A stretch of DNA of 64,000 bases from an alpha proteobacterium BAL199 (GTDB lineage Bacteria; Pseudomonadota; Alphaproteobacteria; Thalassobaculales; Thalassobaculaceae), in the NCBI GenBank assembly GCA_000171835.1, contig ABHC01000003.1:124001-188000 (forward strand), read 5' to 3'. Within the stretch, counting starts at the first letter, position 1, and each line of letters starts with the position of its first letter. The notes beneath the pieces were generated by a model that did not search any database, was not told the origin of the DNA, and was given only the letters and a program-made list of their open reading frames with translations. Below are positions 8,867-16,723 of the stretch, piece after piece. A program made the position numbers and the translations under genes.

Positions 8867-9235
8867 CTACCAGCGACCGTTCAGGCGGTTCCACCGGTAC
8901 AGGATCGCGGCAACTCCATAGTAAGACCAGCGAAGGAGCGGTCGCACGATCGGTAGGGCGCTGATCCGGGCCAGTCCTTGTTGCCCGGGCGTCAAGGCCC
9001 ACAGCGCCTCGAACGCCTCGGCGCCGACGCGAGTCCGACCGGCGGCGTCGACCACGTGCAACCGCTCTCGAACGAATTCCAGATCGCCGCAGATCTCGGC
9101 GGCGGCAGCGTTGTCCGAGTGGACATCGATCCATTCGACGTCGACCGGACAAGCGTCAAGTTTGCCGCGCTGTCCGGCGATGCCGGCTGCGCACACCGGG
9201 CAGGCGCTGTTGTAGTAGACTTTGGTCTTCGCCAT
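8867..9235 (-). CDS. DCC-family thiol-disulfide oxidoreductase-like protein (DUF393)
   Basis: A 122-residue protein with the DUF393/DCC layout: an N-terminal thioredoxin-like strand followed by CPVC (Cys12 and Cys15), VEWIDVHSD, and a C-terminal ALPIVRPLLRWSYYGVAAIL hydrophobic segment. The start MAKTKVYYN was preferred over an upstream in-frame start because it places the CxxC at the usual distance. The family is predicted to be redox active but is mostly uncharacterised. No operon partner is evident. Confidence 0.78.
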   Translation of the reverse strand: MAKTKVYYNSACPVCAAGIAGQRGKLDACPVDVEWIDVHSDNAAAAEICGDLEFVRERLHVVDAAGRTRVGAEAFEALWALTPGQQGLARISALPIVRPLLRWSYYGVAAILYRWNRLNGRW

Positions 9236-9319
9236 CGGCCCTACCTCGCCAAGGACGCCACGGTGCCCCACATTCCACGACTGGCCACCATACGGCCGGT
9301 TGCCTCATGCAGTGCCGGA

Positions 9320-9673
9320 TCAGGTCGTCGATCTGGTCCTTGATGAAACGGCCAGACCCAAGAAAACGATGACTGCCTGATTGAGCCGCAGAACATCTTC
9401 ATCGTCCAACCGCCCGATCCGCTGATCCATCTTCGACCTCGCGACGGTCGTCACCTTGTCGACCATCAGGCTGCTCGGCGCACGCAACCCATTTCGCTCG
9501 CTTGGCTCGACGGGTAATCGGAATAATGGTGCCTCAGTCGGATCGCTGGTGAACGCGCAAACCGTGACCGAGGCAGTCGCGTCGAAGCTGTCGTCCTGGA
9601 TAATGACAACCGGCCGGGGCTTGCCTGCATAGTCACGGCCGCCTGAGACTGTCCAGATATCGCCTCGCCTCAT
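9320..9673 (-). CDS. MazF/PemK-family mRNA interferase toxin
   Basis: A 117-residue PemK-like toxin. It begins MRRGDIWTVSGG, followed by KPRPVVIIQDD and later SLMVDKVTTVARSK, the standard order of MazF motifs. MazF toxins cleave RNA at short sequence motifs and are neutralised by a co-expressed antitoxin. Its ATG overlaps the antitoxin stop by one base (TAATG), which implies translational coupling. Confidence 0.9.
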   Translation of the reverse strand: MRRGDIWTVSGGRDYAGKPRPVVIIQDDSFDATASVTVCAFTSDPTEAPLFRLPVEPSERNGLRAPSSLMVDKVTTVARSKMDQRIGRLDDEDVLRLNQAVIVFLGLAVSSRTRSTT

Positions 9674-9909
9674 TATTCGTCTTGGCCGGTGTCAACCCCA
9701 TCTGACACCGCGTCGATGAACGCCTGATCCTCGTCTTGGTGCGCACTGCTCGAAACGGCAAGCGACTGACGATGCGCCTCCGCTCGAAAACTCGCGGCAC
9801 GTACGTCGGGTACCCAAATCTGAATCGGTCGGAGACCTTGTCGACGCAACCGATTGCGGTGCTCTTGCACCTTTACACGGGATGACTTGGGCACAGACGC
9901 GGAGGTCAT
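9673..9909 (-). CDS. MazE-type antitoxin (DUF3018)
   Basis: A 78-residue antitoxin. The core RVKVQEHRNRLRRQGLRP is followed by IQIWVPDVR, a DUF3018/MazE-like signature, and the C-terminus is acidic (DEDQAFIDAVSDG), as expected for the toxin-binding tail. The start at 9909 was chosen for the GAGGG ribosome-binding site and because residues upstream of it are unlike the family. It is first in the two-gene toxin-antitoxin operon, with an autoregulatory-looking palindrome just upstream. Confidence 0.85.
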   Translation of the reverse strand: MTSASVPKSSRVKVQEHRNRLRRQGLRPIQIWVPDVRAASFRAEAHRQSLAVSSSAHQDEDQAFIDAVSDGVDTGQDE

Positions 9910-9929
9910 CGTATTACCCTCGCAAGGCT

Positions 9930-9973
9930 GGTTACATGTAACCTTAACATATCCGCGGCACGTCAGAAAACAA
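9930..9973 (-). promoter_or_regulatory. mazEF promoter with perfect 14-bp palindromic operator
   Basis: GGTTACATGTAACC (9930-9943) is a perfect palindrome 21 bp before the antitoxin start. On the minus strand TTGTTT (9968-9973) and TATGTT (9946-9951) have a 16-bp spacer and can serve as -35 and -10. The palindrome would cover the transcription start, the classic position for repression by an antitoxin-toxin complex. Confidence 0.55.
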
Positions 9974-9988
9974 GCCTCCGCACGCCCC

Positions 9989-11320
9989 CTACAGCGTCGA
10001 CCAGAACCGCACGGGCTTGCCGACCGGCAGACCCAGCACCTCATCGTCCTTCATCGCCAGATGGCCGCGCACCACCGTGGCGATCGGCCAGCCGGTGACG
10101 CGGGTGCCAGCGAACGGGGTCCATCCGCACTTGCTGGCGATCCAGTCGTCGGTGATCTCGCGCTCGGCCTTCAAGTCGACCAGCGCCAGATCGGCATCCC
10201 AGCCCACCGCGATCCGGCCCTTGCCGGCGATGCCGTAGATTCGGTGCGGCCCGTCGGAGGTCAGGTCGACCAATCGGGCCAGCGACAACCGCCCCTTGCT
10301 CATGTGGTCGAGCAACAGCGGAAGCACGGTCTGCACCCCCGGCATGCCGGACGGACTGGACGGATAGGGACGCTGTTTCTCTTCCAGAGTATGCGGGGCG
10401 TGATCGGAGCCGATGACGTCAATGGTGCCGTCAGCGATTGCCCGCCACAGCGCATCACGGTGCCGTTCCTCGCGCACCGGCGGGTTCATCTGGGCTTTGC
10501 TGCCGAGCCGCTCGTAACACTCGGGTGCCGCCATCGTCAGATGATTCAGCGTGGTCTCGACCGTAGCCACGTCCTTGTGCTGTCCCAGGTACGCCAGTTC
10601 CTCAGCCGAAGTGATGTGCAGGACATGCACGGGACGCCCGGCAGCGGTAGCGAGGTTGACGATCCGTTTGGTGGCGCGCAGGGCCGCCTCCTCATCGCGC
10701 CAGACCGGGTGCGCGCGCGGGTGCCCCGCTTCCTTCGCGATGTGCTGGCGCTCCTTCAACCGATCTTCGTCCTCGGCGTGGACAGCAACCCGCCGGCGGC
10801 CGTTCGCCAGGATCCGAGCAAGCAGTTCGTCCTTGTCCGCCAGCAGCGAGCCGGTCGACGAGCCCATGAATACTTTTACCCCGGCACAGCCCGGCAGGTG
10901 CTCCAACTCGGCGAGGTCGGCGACGTTGTCCTCCGAGCCGCCGACGAAGTACGCATGATCGCACCATGCCCGCCCGGCCGAGCGGGCAAGCTTGTCTTCC
11001 AGATCCGCCTTGCCGAGGGTCAGCGGCGAGGTGTTCGGCATCTCGAAGAACGCGGTGACACCGCCCATCACCGCGGCCTTGCTGCCGTGGGCGATGTCTT
11101 CTTTGTGCTCCATCCCCGGCTCGCGAAAATGCACTTGGGTGTCGATCACCCCCGGCAGCACGTGCAGGCCGGTTGCATCCAACGTAGCCGCCGTCGCGGC
11201 TCCGCCCAAGTCTCCGAGGGCCGCTACTTTGCCGTTCCGGATCCCGATGTCGACGGCTGTCGGTCCGGACGGCGTGACCACCGTTCCATCGCGCACCACC
11301 AGATCGAATCGCTCGGCCAT
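9989..11320 (-). CDS. Dihydroorotase-like amidohydrolase (class I PyrC-type)
   Basis: A 443-residue cyclic amidohydrolase. VHFREPGMEHKED, GVKVFMGSSTG, AVHAED, VLHITS and SDHAPHTLEEK match the dihydroorotase motif order, with the catalytic Asp in SDHAPH. The first metal-binding motif is DTQVH (Gln62, His64) instead of D-x-H-x-H, so one canonical metal ligand is changed. Similar QVH sequences are known to me from other alphaproteobacterial dihydroorotases. The likely reaction is carbamoyl-aspartate to dihydroorotate in pyrimidine synthesis, but no pyrB is adjacent. The start at 11320 excludes an implausible basic extension. Confidence 0.82.
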   Translation of the reverse strand: MAERFDLVVRDGTVVTPSGPTAVDIGIRNGKVAALGDLGGAATAATLDATGLHVLPGVIDTQVHFREPGMEHKEDIAHGSKAAVMGGVTAFFEMPNTSPLTLGKADLEDKLARSAGRAWCDHAYFVGGSEDNVADLAELEHLPGCAGVKVFMGSSTGSLLADKDELLARILANGRRRVAVHAEDEDRLKERQHIAKEAGHPRAHPVWRDEEAALRATKRIVNLATAAGRPVHVLHITSAEELAYLGQHKDVATVETTLNHLTMAAPECYERLGSKAQMNPPVREERHRDALWRAIADGTIDVIGSDHAPHTLEEKQRPYPSSPSGMPGVQTVLPLLLDHMSKGRLSLARLVDLTSDGPHRIYGIAGKGRIAVGWDADLALVDLKAEREITDDWIASKCGWTPFAGTRVTGWPIATVVRGHLAMKDDEVLGLPVGKPVRFWSTL

Positions 11321-11469
11321 CGTACCACTCCACTCGCGTTCAGGACGCCGGCAGCATAGCCACACCGTCGCCGGGGGCAACGGTCGCAATAACGCAGTCG
11401 CGACACAGTTGTACGGAACGCCACAACAGATACTCTGCCGGACGATGATATCGCGGGGCATGGGGCAGA

Positions 11470-12633
11470 ATGACGGAACAGGCACCGGACGCAGCCGGCG
11501 TGCCGCAACCGCAGGGCATCCGCCCGTGGTCGGCCAACCATGTCCCGAAGCCACCACCCCGGGTGGGCTATGAACCGGCAGGCTATGTCCGGTTGCTGAA
11601 GCTCCATGTGGTTAACACGCTGCTGACCGTGGTCACGCTGTCAATCTGGCGGTTCTGGGCGATCACCCGGATCCGACAGGTGCTGTGGGCGCATATACGG
11701 TTCGACGGCCAGCCGTTGGAGTACACCGGAACCGGCATCGAGATCTTCGTCGGTTTTCTGAAGGTCGTGCTGCTGATCCTGCTCCCGGCCGCGCTGATCG
11801 TCACCGCGATTCAGATGGTCATGCTGGGCACAGCGCCGCAAGTGTCCGGCGTCCTCGGCCCGGTCTATATGCTCGGCGTGCTGTGGCTGGTCGCGCTGGG
11901 CAAGTATCTTGGGCTGCGATACCGGGCCTCGCGCACGCGGTGGCGCGGCATTCGAGGACGGCTGGCCGGGACGGTGGCACCGTATCTGTGGCTCACGCTG
12001 TGGACGGCGACACTGACCGTCCTGACACTGGGGCTGTTCAAGCCGTGGATGGACGCCAAGCGGATCCGGTACGCCCTGCACGGCGCGCGCGCCGGCAGCC
12101 TGCCGGTCACCTGCCAGGTCAGCGGCGGCAACCTGTTCTGGTCTTGGCTGGTGGCCGTACTGCTTTGGCCGTTCTCGCTCGGGTTGTCGTATTTCTGGTA
12201 CAAGGCCCGGGTCTACCGGTTGGTGGCCGACCGGACAGTGGCCGGCCCGGTTCGGTTCGGCTTCACCGCATCGGGTTGGTCCCACGCATGGCTCACCCTC
12301 AACAACATCGCACTGCTGTTTGGCCCGGGAGTGTTGATCGCGTTTACGCTTACCCCCGCGATACTCATCGCGCTTGCGAGCATCGGCCAAGCCGGCGCGC
12401 CGACAGGCTCAATGAGCCCGTACTGGGCCATGATCGCCGCTGCCGTTCCCACCTATGTCGCCATCGCGGCCTGCTATCTTCTGTTCATGCCGATCGTCTG
12501 GGAGCGGCGCATCCGCTTCGTGTGCCGGCATCTGGTGGTGCTCGGCGCGATCGATCTGGCGGCCGTGCGGCAGGCGGCCGACGACTCCACGACAGCGGGC
12601 GAAGGTCTGATCGGCGATTTCGATGCCTTCTAA
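11470..12633 (+). CDS. DUF898 (YjgN-like) multi-spanning membrane protein
   Basis: A 387-residue inner-membrane protein with about eight to nine hydrophobic segments. LLKLHVVNTLLTVVTLSIWRF and a second copy-like segment (YLWLTLWTATLTVLTLGLF) are typical of the two repeats of DUF898. Its stop overlaps the start of the M48 peptidase gene by 11 bp, so the two are translationally coupled. DUF898-M48 pairs occur in other proteobacteria; the function is not established. Confidence 0.82.
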   Translation: MTEQAPDAAGVPQPQGIRPWSANHVPKPPPRVGYEPAGYVRLLKLHVVNTLLTVVTLSIWRFWAITRIRQVLWAHIRFDGQPLEYTGTGIEIFVGFLKVVLLILLPAALIVTAIQMVMLGTAPQVSGVLGPVYMLGVLWLVALGKYLGLRYRASRTRWRGIRGRLAGTVAPYLWLTLWTATLTVLTLGLFKPWMDAKRIRYALHGARAGSLPVTCQVSGGNLFWSWLVAVLLWPFSLGLSYFWYKARVYRLVADRTVAGPVRFGFTASGWSHAWLTLNNIALLFGPGVLIAFTLTPAILIALASIGQAGAPTGSMSPYWAMIAAAVPTYVAIAACYLLFMPIVWERRIRFVCRHLVVLGAIDLAAVRQAADDSTTAGEGLIGDFDAF

Positions 12634-13702
12634 CGAGCGCCGAGTCGAGGGACGTCCGGCAACGCTGTTCGACGGTGTCAGTGCGCTGGACCATGCCGTC
12701 GTCGTCACGCTGTCAGGCGGCCGCATCGTCATTGCCCCCACCGACGCCACGAGCCAGCCGTACGGCCTCCTGATCTGGCCGTTGGCGGACAGCTACGAGG
12801 TGACCGACAGCCGCAACGACGGTTTGACGGTGAGCGCCCTGATCGCTCCAGACGCTCGGCTGGTGATCGAGGACCGCTCTCTGCTCGCCGACCTGATGCC
12901 TCGGCTCAGTCGGACAGCCGGACGCTCGAAAGCGCGACGTTCGGCAATCCGCTGGGCGATTGCCTTAGGAGTGGCGGTGGCGCTGATCGTCGCAACCGCA
13001 GGCCTTGCGTCACGCTTTGCGGCGCAGTTGTTTCCGGCAGGGTGGGGCGGTGGCATGTCCGACGGCATGCTGTCCCAATTGTCCATCATACATCCGGCCT
13101 GCACCGGTACCGACGGCGTCGCCGCGCTGAACAAACTCGCGACCAGCATGACCGACACGCTCGGTCTGCCGGCGTCGAAGATCACAACCGTGCGGTGGGA
13201 TTTGGTGAACGCCTTCGCGCTGCCCGGCGGCCGTATCGTGCTGACCTCCGGACTGATCGCCGCCAGCGACCGGCCCGAAGCGGTCGCCGCCGTGATGGCC
13301 CACGAGATCGGTCACGCTGTGCGCCGTGATCCGCTGGCCCAGATGCTGCGCAGTCGGCTGGTCGACGTTGCCCTGGCCGCCGTCTTCGGAGTGTCGATCA
13401 ACTCCCGCACCGCCGAGGCGGCCGTCGGCTTCCTGCTCGACAACAGCTACACCCGAGACCAGGAAACGGGTGCCGATGCCGTCGCGCTGCGTCTATTGAA
13501 CGACCGCGATATCGACCCTGAGCCGGGTGCCAAGTTCTTCGACACCTTGGCCACGCAGGAAACTGGGCTCGCCGCGATTGCTCTGCTCAGCACCCATCCG
13601 CAATCGAAAGAGCGTGCCGAGACGTTGCGTCGGCACGGTACCGGAACCGGTCCCGGCCTTACGTCCAGCGATTGGCAGGCCGTCCAATCGATCTGCAAGT
13701 AG
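12623..13702 (+). CDS. M48-family membrane zinc metallopeptidase
   Basis: A 359-residue protein with one transmembrane segment near residues 112-132 and a C-terminal M48 peptidase domain. The zinc motif HEIGH is at residues 227-231, and the third ligand is probably Glu281 in RDQETGADA. NAFALPGGRIVLTSGL precedes the catalytic motif, as in HtpX/Oma1-like enzymes. The N-terminal 100 residues form a separate beta-rich domain. It is coupled to the upstream DUF898 gene, suggesting joint action in membrane-protein quality control (inference). Confidence 0.88.
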   Translation: MPSNERRVEGRPATLFDGVSALDHAVVVTLSGGRIVIAPTDATSQPYGLLIWPLADSYEVTDSRNDGLTVSALIAPDARLVIEDRSLLADLMPRLSRTAGRSKARRSAIRWAIALGVAVALIVATAGLASRFAAQLFPAGWGGGMSDGMLSQLSIIHPACTGTDGVAALNKLATSMTDTLGLPASKITTVRWDLVNAFALPGGRIVLTSGLIAASDRPEAVAAVMAHEIGHAVRRDPLAQMLRSRLVDVALAAVFGVSINSRTAEAAVGFLLDNSYTRDQETGADAVALRLLNDRDIDPEPGAKFFDTLATQETGLAAIALLSTHPQSKERAETLRRHGTGTGPGLTSSDWQAVQSICK

Positions 13703-13714
13703 CGCCGGGCATGG

Positions 13715-14278
13715 TCACAACGGCCGGCCGCGCACCTGTTCGCGCAGTGCCTTGATGTTCTCCGCCTCAACGATGAACGGGTGGATCACCAGCGCCGCTT
13801 CGAACGCTTCAAGGGCATCCGCCGGCCGATCCAGCGCCAGGCGAACCAACCCCAGGCCCGAGAGCGCACCGAAATGGCGTGGCTCCAGGGCCAAGGTCCG
13901 CCGGATGTCGGCGATCGAACCTTCGTAGTCTCCCAGGATGTAGCGGATCGTCGCGCGTTTGTTCCACCCTTCGGCATACTCCGGGGCTTTGGCCACGATG
14001 GTATCGAACGCCCGCAAGGCATCGGTGAGTTGGCTGAGCGCCATGGCCGACAATCCTCTTCGGAGGGTGTCGGCGACTTCGGGGACCGCAGGAGCCTCCA
14101 GCCAGATACCCCAGATCTGGCTCTCAAGGCGCGCCGCGGTCGGCTTGGTATGAGCTTGGGCAAGCTTGGAAAACAGTGCCGGAAGCCGATCGTCTTTCTG
14201 GTCAGCCACCGCATGGGCACAAATTGAAGCAACAGTGAATACAATTGCAGGTAAAAGCAGTGAAAGCCGCAGCGCCAT
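13715..14278 (-). CDS. Periplasmic tetratricopeptide-repeat protein
   Basis: A 187-residue secreted protein. It has a signal peptide (MALRLSLLLPAIVFTVASICAHAVA), then at least three TPR units: ALSQLTDALRAFDTIVAKAP, EGWNKRATIRYILGDYEGSI and FGALSGLGLVRLALDRPADA. The start at 14278 has the purine-rich ribosome-binding site GGGAGAGAGG and a good signal peptide. TPRs mediate protein contacts; no partner is evident. The IS1595-family element lies only 64 bp before its start codon and may have displaced part of its promoter. Confidence 0.8.
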   Translation of the reverse strand: MALRLSLLLPAIVFTVASICAHAVADQKDDRLPALFSKLAQAHTKPTAARLESQIWGIWLEAPAVPEVADTLRRGLSAMALSQLTDALRAFDTIVAKAPEYAEGWNKRATIRYILGDYEGSIADIRRTLALEPRHFGALSGLGLVRLALDRPADALEAFEAALVIHPFIVEAENIKALREQVRGRPL

Positions 14279-14334
14279 CGCCTCTCTCCCAACGATTGAT
14301 GCCAAGTTCAACAGACCATCTTTCGGCAACGGAA

Positions 14335-14342
14335 CTTTAACC
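14335..14342. repeat. Target-site duplication, left copy
   Basis: CTTTAACC abuts the left inverted repeat of the IS1595-family element and is repeated exactly at 15423-15430. Eight base pairs is the expected duplication length for this family. Confidence 0.95.
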
Positions 14343-15422
14343 CTTGCCTATCCGGTTGTTACCCACACCCACTAAATGTAGGGTGAGTCCATTCTCCCGA
14401 GTAGAGCCCGTCGAAGGTCGGCGCTGCGGCCCCGCCGGCGATTCCGAGCAGTGAGCGGAACGAGTTGAACGGATAGAAGCGCCGATTGAAGCGGAACGTG
14501 AACTCGTTGAGGTAGGCTTGCAGATGCTTGGCACTGACGCCGTGATGGATGCCATTGATCCAGGTCTTCAGATTGGCGAAGACCAAGTGGATGATCGGCA
14601 GGAATTCCTCTGCGATCTCCGGGTCTCCGCATTCGGCGATCGCGTGGTGGTCGAATCCGCGCTTGCGAAGCCCGGCATAGCCGCTCCAGTCGTCGGTGAC
14701 GATCAGCGATCCGGGAGCAACGGCGTTTTCGACGAAACTGCCGAGCGAATTGGCGCTGCGGTCGGGGACGACGGCGAGACGAACGCGTCCCGCGTAGCGA
14801 CCGTCTTTCCGATTGTCGAGTTTGGTTCCCGGCTTTCGGCGACGCACCTCCACGGCGCAGGAGACGAGAACCTTGTGATGGACTCCCCGGCCCTCGCCTC
14901 GGGTGCGCCCTCCAACCCACGTTTCATCCACTTCGACATGCTCTTGCGGCTTGCCGCCAATCTTGTCGCGCTCTGGGCGCACCATCGCGGCGCGGAGCTT
15001 GTGAAGGATGCCGAATGCAGTCTCATAGCGCGACAGGCCGAGTTGCCGTTGAAATTGAACGGCCGACATTCCGGGCGTCTGGCTGGCCATCAGGTAAGCC
15101 GCCCAGAACCAGGTCGACAACGGCGTGTGACTGCGCTCCATGACAGTCCCAGCCATCAGGCTTACGTCTTTGCGACAGGCGCGGCAGCGCAGAACGCCCG
15201 GACGCGCCTCGAAACGGAACGGTTCGCCGACAACGCCGCATCTCGGGCAGACGAACCCACCATTCCAGCGGGCCTTTTCGAGATATGCAGCACAGGCCGC
15301 GTCGTCGGGAAAAAAGCACTGAAATTCCGGCAGCGACTGCGGAAACGGCAGATCTTCTCGGGCCAGGACATCCATGCCAAACGCTAGATCTAGTGGGCAT
15401 GGGAGTCAACCGGATAGGCAAG
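14343..15422 (-). mobile_element. Complete IS1595-family insertion sequence, 1080 bp
   Basis: Bounded by 32-bp imperfect inverted repeats, 14343-14374 and 15391-15422. The outer 16 bp (CTTGCCTATCCGGTTG) are identical, as are the inner CCCACTA; the 32-bp arms differ at five positions. It is flanked by the 8-bp direct repeat CTTTAACC on both sides. It holds one intact transposase gene on the minus strand and has no visible frameshift, so it could still be active. It interrupts the divergent intergenic region between a TPR gene and an ABC binding-protein gene; the pre-insertion gap would have been about 114 bp. Confidence 0.96.
14359..15375 (-). CDS. IS1595-family transposase
   Basis: A 338-residue transposase with an N-terminal zinc ribbon (Cys43, Cys46, Cys64, Cys67) and an ISXO2-like catalytic domain. 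Acidic catalytic residues are visible in HVEVDETWVGG and IVTDDWSGY, with the conserved downstream block NLKTWINGIHHGVSAKHLQ and YLNEFTFRFNRR. It is full length, and its last codons extend into the left inverted repeat. It catalyses movement of the surrounding element. Confidence 0.95.
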   Translation of the reverse strand: MDVLAREDLPFPQSLPEFQCFFPDDAACAAYLEKARWNGGFVCPRCGVVGEPFRFEARPGVLRCRACRKDVSLMAGTVMERSHTPLSTWFWAAYLMASQTPGMSAVQFQRQLGLSRYETAFGILHKLRAAMVRPERDKIGGKPQEHVEVDETWVGGRTRGEGRGVHHKVLVSCAVEVRRRKPGTKLDNRKDGRYAGRVRLAVVPDRSANSLGSFVENAVAPGSLIVTDDWSGYAGLRKRGFDHHAIAECGDPEIAEEFLPIIHLVFANLKTWINGIHHGVSAKHLQAYLNEFTFRFNRRFYPFNSFRSLLGIAGGAAAPTFDGLYSGEWTHPTFSGCG

Positions 15423-15430
15423 CTTTAACC
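15423..15430. repeat. Target-site duplication, right copy
   Basis: CTTTAACC, identical to 14335-14342, directly follows the right inverted repeat. It lies 50 bp before the ATG of the ABC binding-protein gene. Confidence 0.95.
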
Positions 15431-15480
15431 TTTTCCCGGTCACCCTATCGCCGTGCATCAGGCACCGGGAGGAAAATAAC

Positions 15481-16641
15481 ATGAAGACTCCAACTCTGCT
15501 TCATCGCGCCGCATTCGCCGCGACAATGTGTTTTGTTGCCGGAGCCGCGATGGCCCAAACACCTGGCGTGTCGGGTGACAAGATCATCTTCGGCCAGACC
15601 GCAGCATTCGAAGGCCCCGCCGCGGCCCTCGGCAACAATATGAAGCTCGGCATTGATGCCGCGTTCGGCGAGGCCAACGCCGCCGGCGGTGTCAACGGAC
15701 GGATGCTGTCGGTGGTTCGCTACGACGACAGCTACGAGCCAGACAAATCGGTCGCCAACACCCGCAAACTGATCGACGAGGACAAGGTCTTTTCGCTGAT
15801 CGGCCCGGTCGGAACGCCGACCACCCTGGTGACCCAGCCCGTAGCAACCGCGGCAGGCGTTCCATTCATCGGCCCGTTCACCGGTGCCGGCTTTCTGCGC
15901 AAGCCCGAGAACTCAAACGTCATCAACGTTCGTGCCACTTACGACCAGGAGACCGAAACCTGGATCGAGTTCTTGACCACCAAGAAGAAGGCCCAGAAGA
16001 TTGCCATCCTCTATCAGGATGACGGCTTCGGGCGTGTCGGACTCGCCGGAGTGCAGAAGGCCCTGGACAAGCGTGGCATGAAGCTGGTGGCCGAAGGCAC
16101 CTACGCCCGCAACACCACGGCGGTCAAAGCCGCCCTCCTGGATATCCGCAAAGCGGACCCGGACGCGGTCGTCATGGTCGGCGCCTACAAGCCGATCGCC
16201 GAGTTCGTGAAGCTGGCGCGCAAGCTCAAGATGGACCCGACGTTCATCACGATCTCGTTCGTCGGATCCGAAGCACTCGCTGCCGAACTGGGCGCCGACG
16301 GCGCCGGCGTGATCATCAGCCAGGTCGTGCCGTTTCCGTTCGACGTCTCGGTCCCGGTGGTAGCCGCCTATCAGAAGGCACTTGCCGCCTCTGACGCGAG
16401 CGCCAAGCCCGGCTTCGGATCGCTTGAGGGCTACATGGTCGGGCGCCTGACCGTCGAAGCTCTGAAGATCGCCGGCGCCGATGTCACCCGCGAAAGCCTC
16501 TTGAAGGCGATCTACGGTACGGGCACGTTCGATCTGGGCGGTGCAGTGCTGAAGTATGGCCCCGGCGACAACCAGGGCATGGAAGAGGTCTACCTGACCG
16601 AGATCCAGGCCGACGGTAGTTTCAAGCCGGTCGGCAACTAA
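15481..16641 (+). CDS. ABC transporter substrate-binding protein, branched-chain amino acid type
   Basis: A 386-residue periplasmic binding protein with a signal peptide ending in AGAAMAQ at about residue 26. The mature protein follows the type I fold of LivJ/amide-binding proteins ([43 protein letters not shown]-like). There is no permease or ATPase gene next to it, so it is either an orphan receptor or works with a distant transporter. A GGGAGGA ribosome-binding site is present. The IS1595 element ends only 58 bp upstream, so native promoter sequence may be lost. A chemoreceptor gene follows. Confidence 0.92.
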   Translation: MKTPTLLHRAAFAATMCFVAGAAMAQTPGVSGDKIIFGQTAAFEGPAAALGNNMKLGIDAAFGEANAAGGVNGRMLSVVRYDDSYEPDKSVANTRKLIDEDKVFSLIGPVGTPTTLVTQPVATAAGVPFIGPFTGAGFLRKPENSNVINVRATYDQETETWIEFLTTKKKAQKIAILYQDDGFGRVGLAGVQKALDKRGMKLVAEGTYARNTTAVKAALLDIRKADPDAVVMVGAYKPIAEFVKLARKLKMDPTFITISFVGSEALAAELGADGAGVIISQVVPFPFDVSVPVVAAYQKALAASDASAKPGFGSLEGYMVGRLTVEALKIAGADVTRESLLKAIYGTGTFDLGGAVLKYGPGDNQGMEEVYLTEIQADGSFKPVGN

Positions 16642-16655
16642 GCGACAGACGATCC

Positions 16656-16691
16656 GTGACGGCTCCGGTTCCGTGCGACCGGGGCCGTCAC
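16656..16691 (+). terminator. Strong hairpin between binding-protein and chemoreceptor genes
   Basis: GTGACGGC-T-CCGGT (16656-16669) pairs with ACCGG-G-GCCGTCAC (16678-16691) around an 8-base loop. It begins 15 bp after the binding-protein stop. No T-tract follows, so it may reduce rather than stop read-through, or stabilise the upstream message. Confidence 0.5.
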
Positions 16692-16723
16692 CAACGAACA
16701 AGCATCAGGCGGGAGGATTGGAT

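Noticed and set aside
9854-11359. 501-codon plus-strand frame opposite the dihydroorotase gene
   Set aside because: It is an antisense shadow of the minus-strand gene; composition is atypical and no motif is seen.
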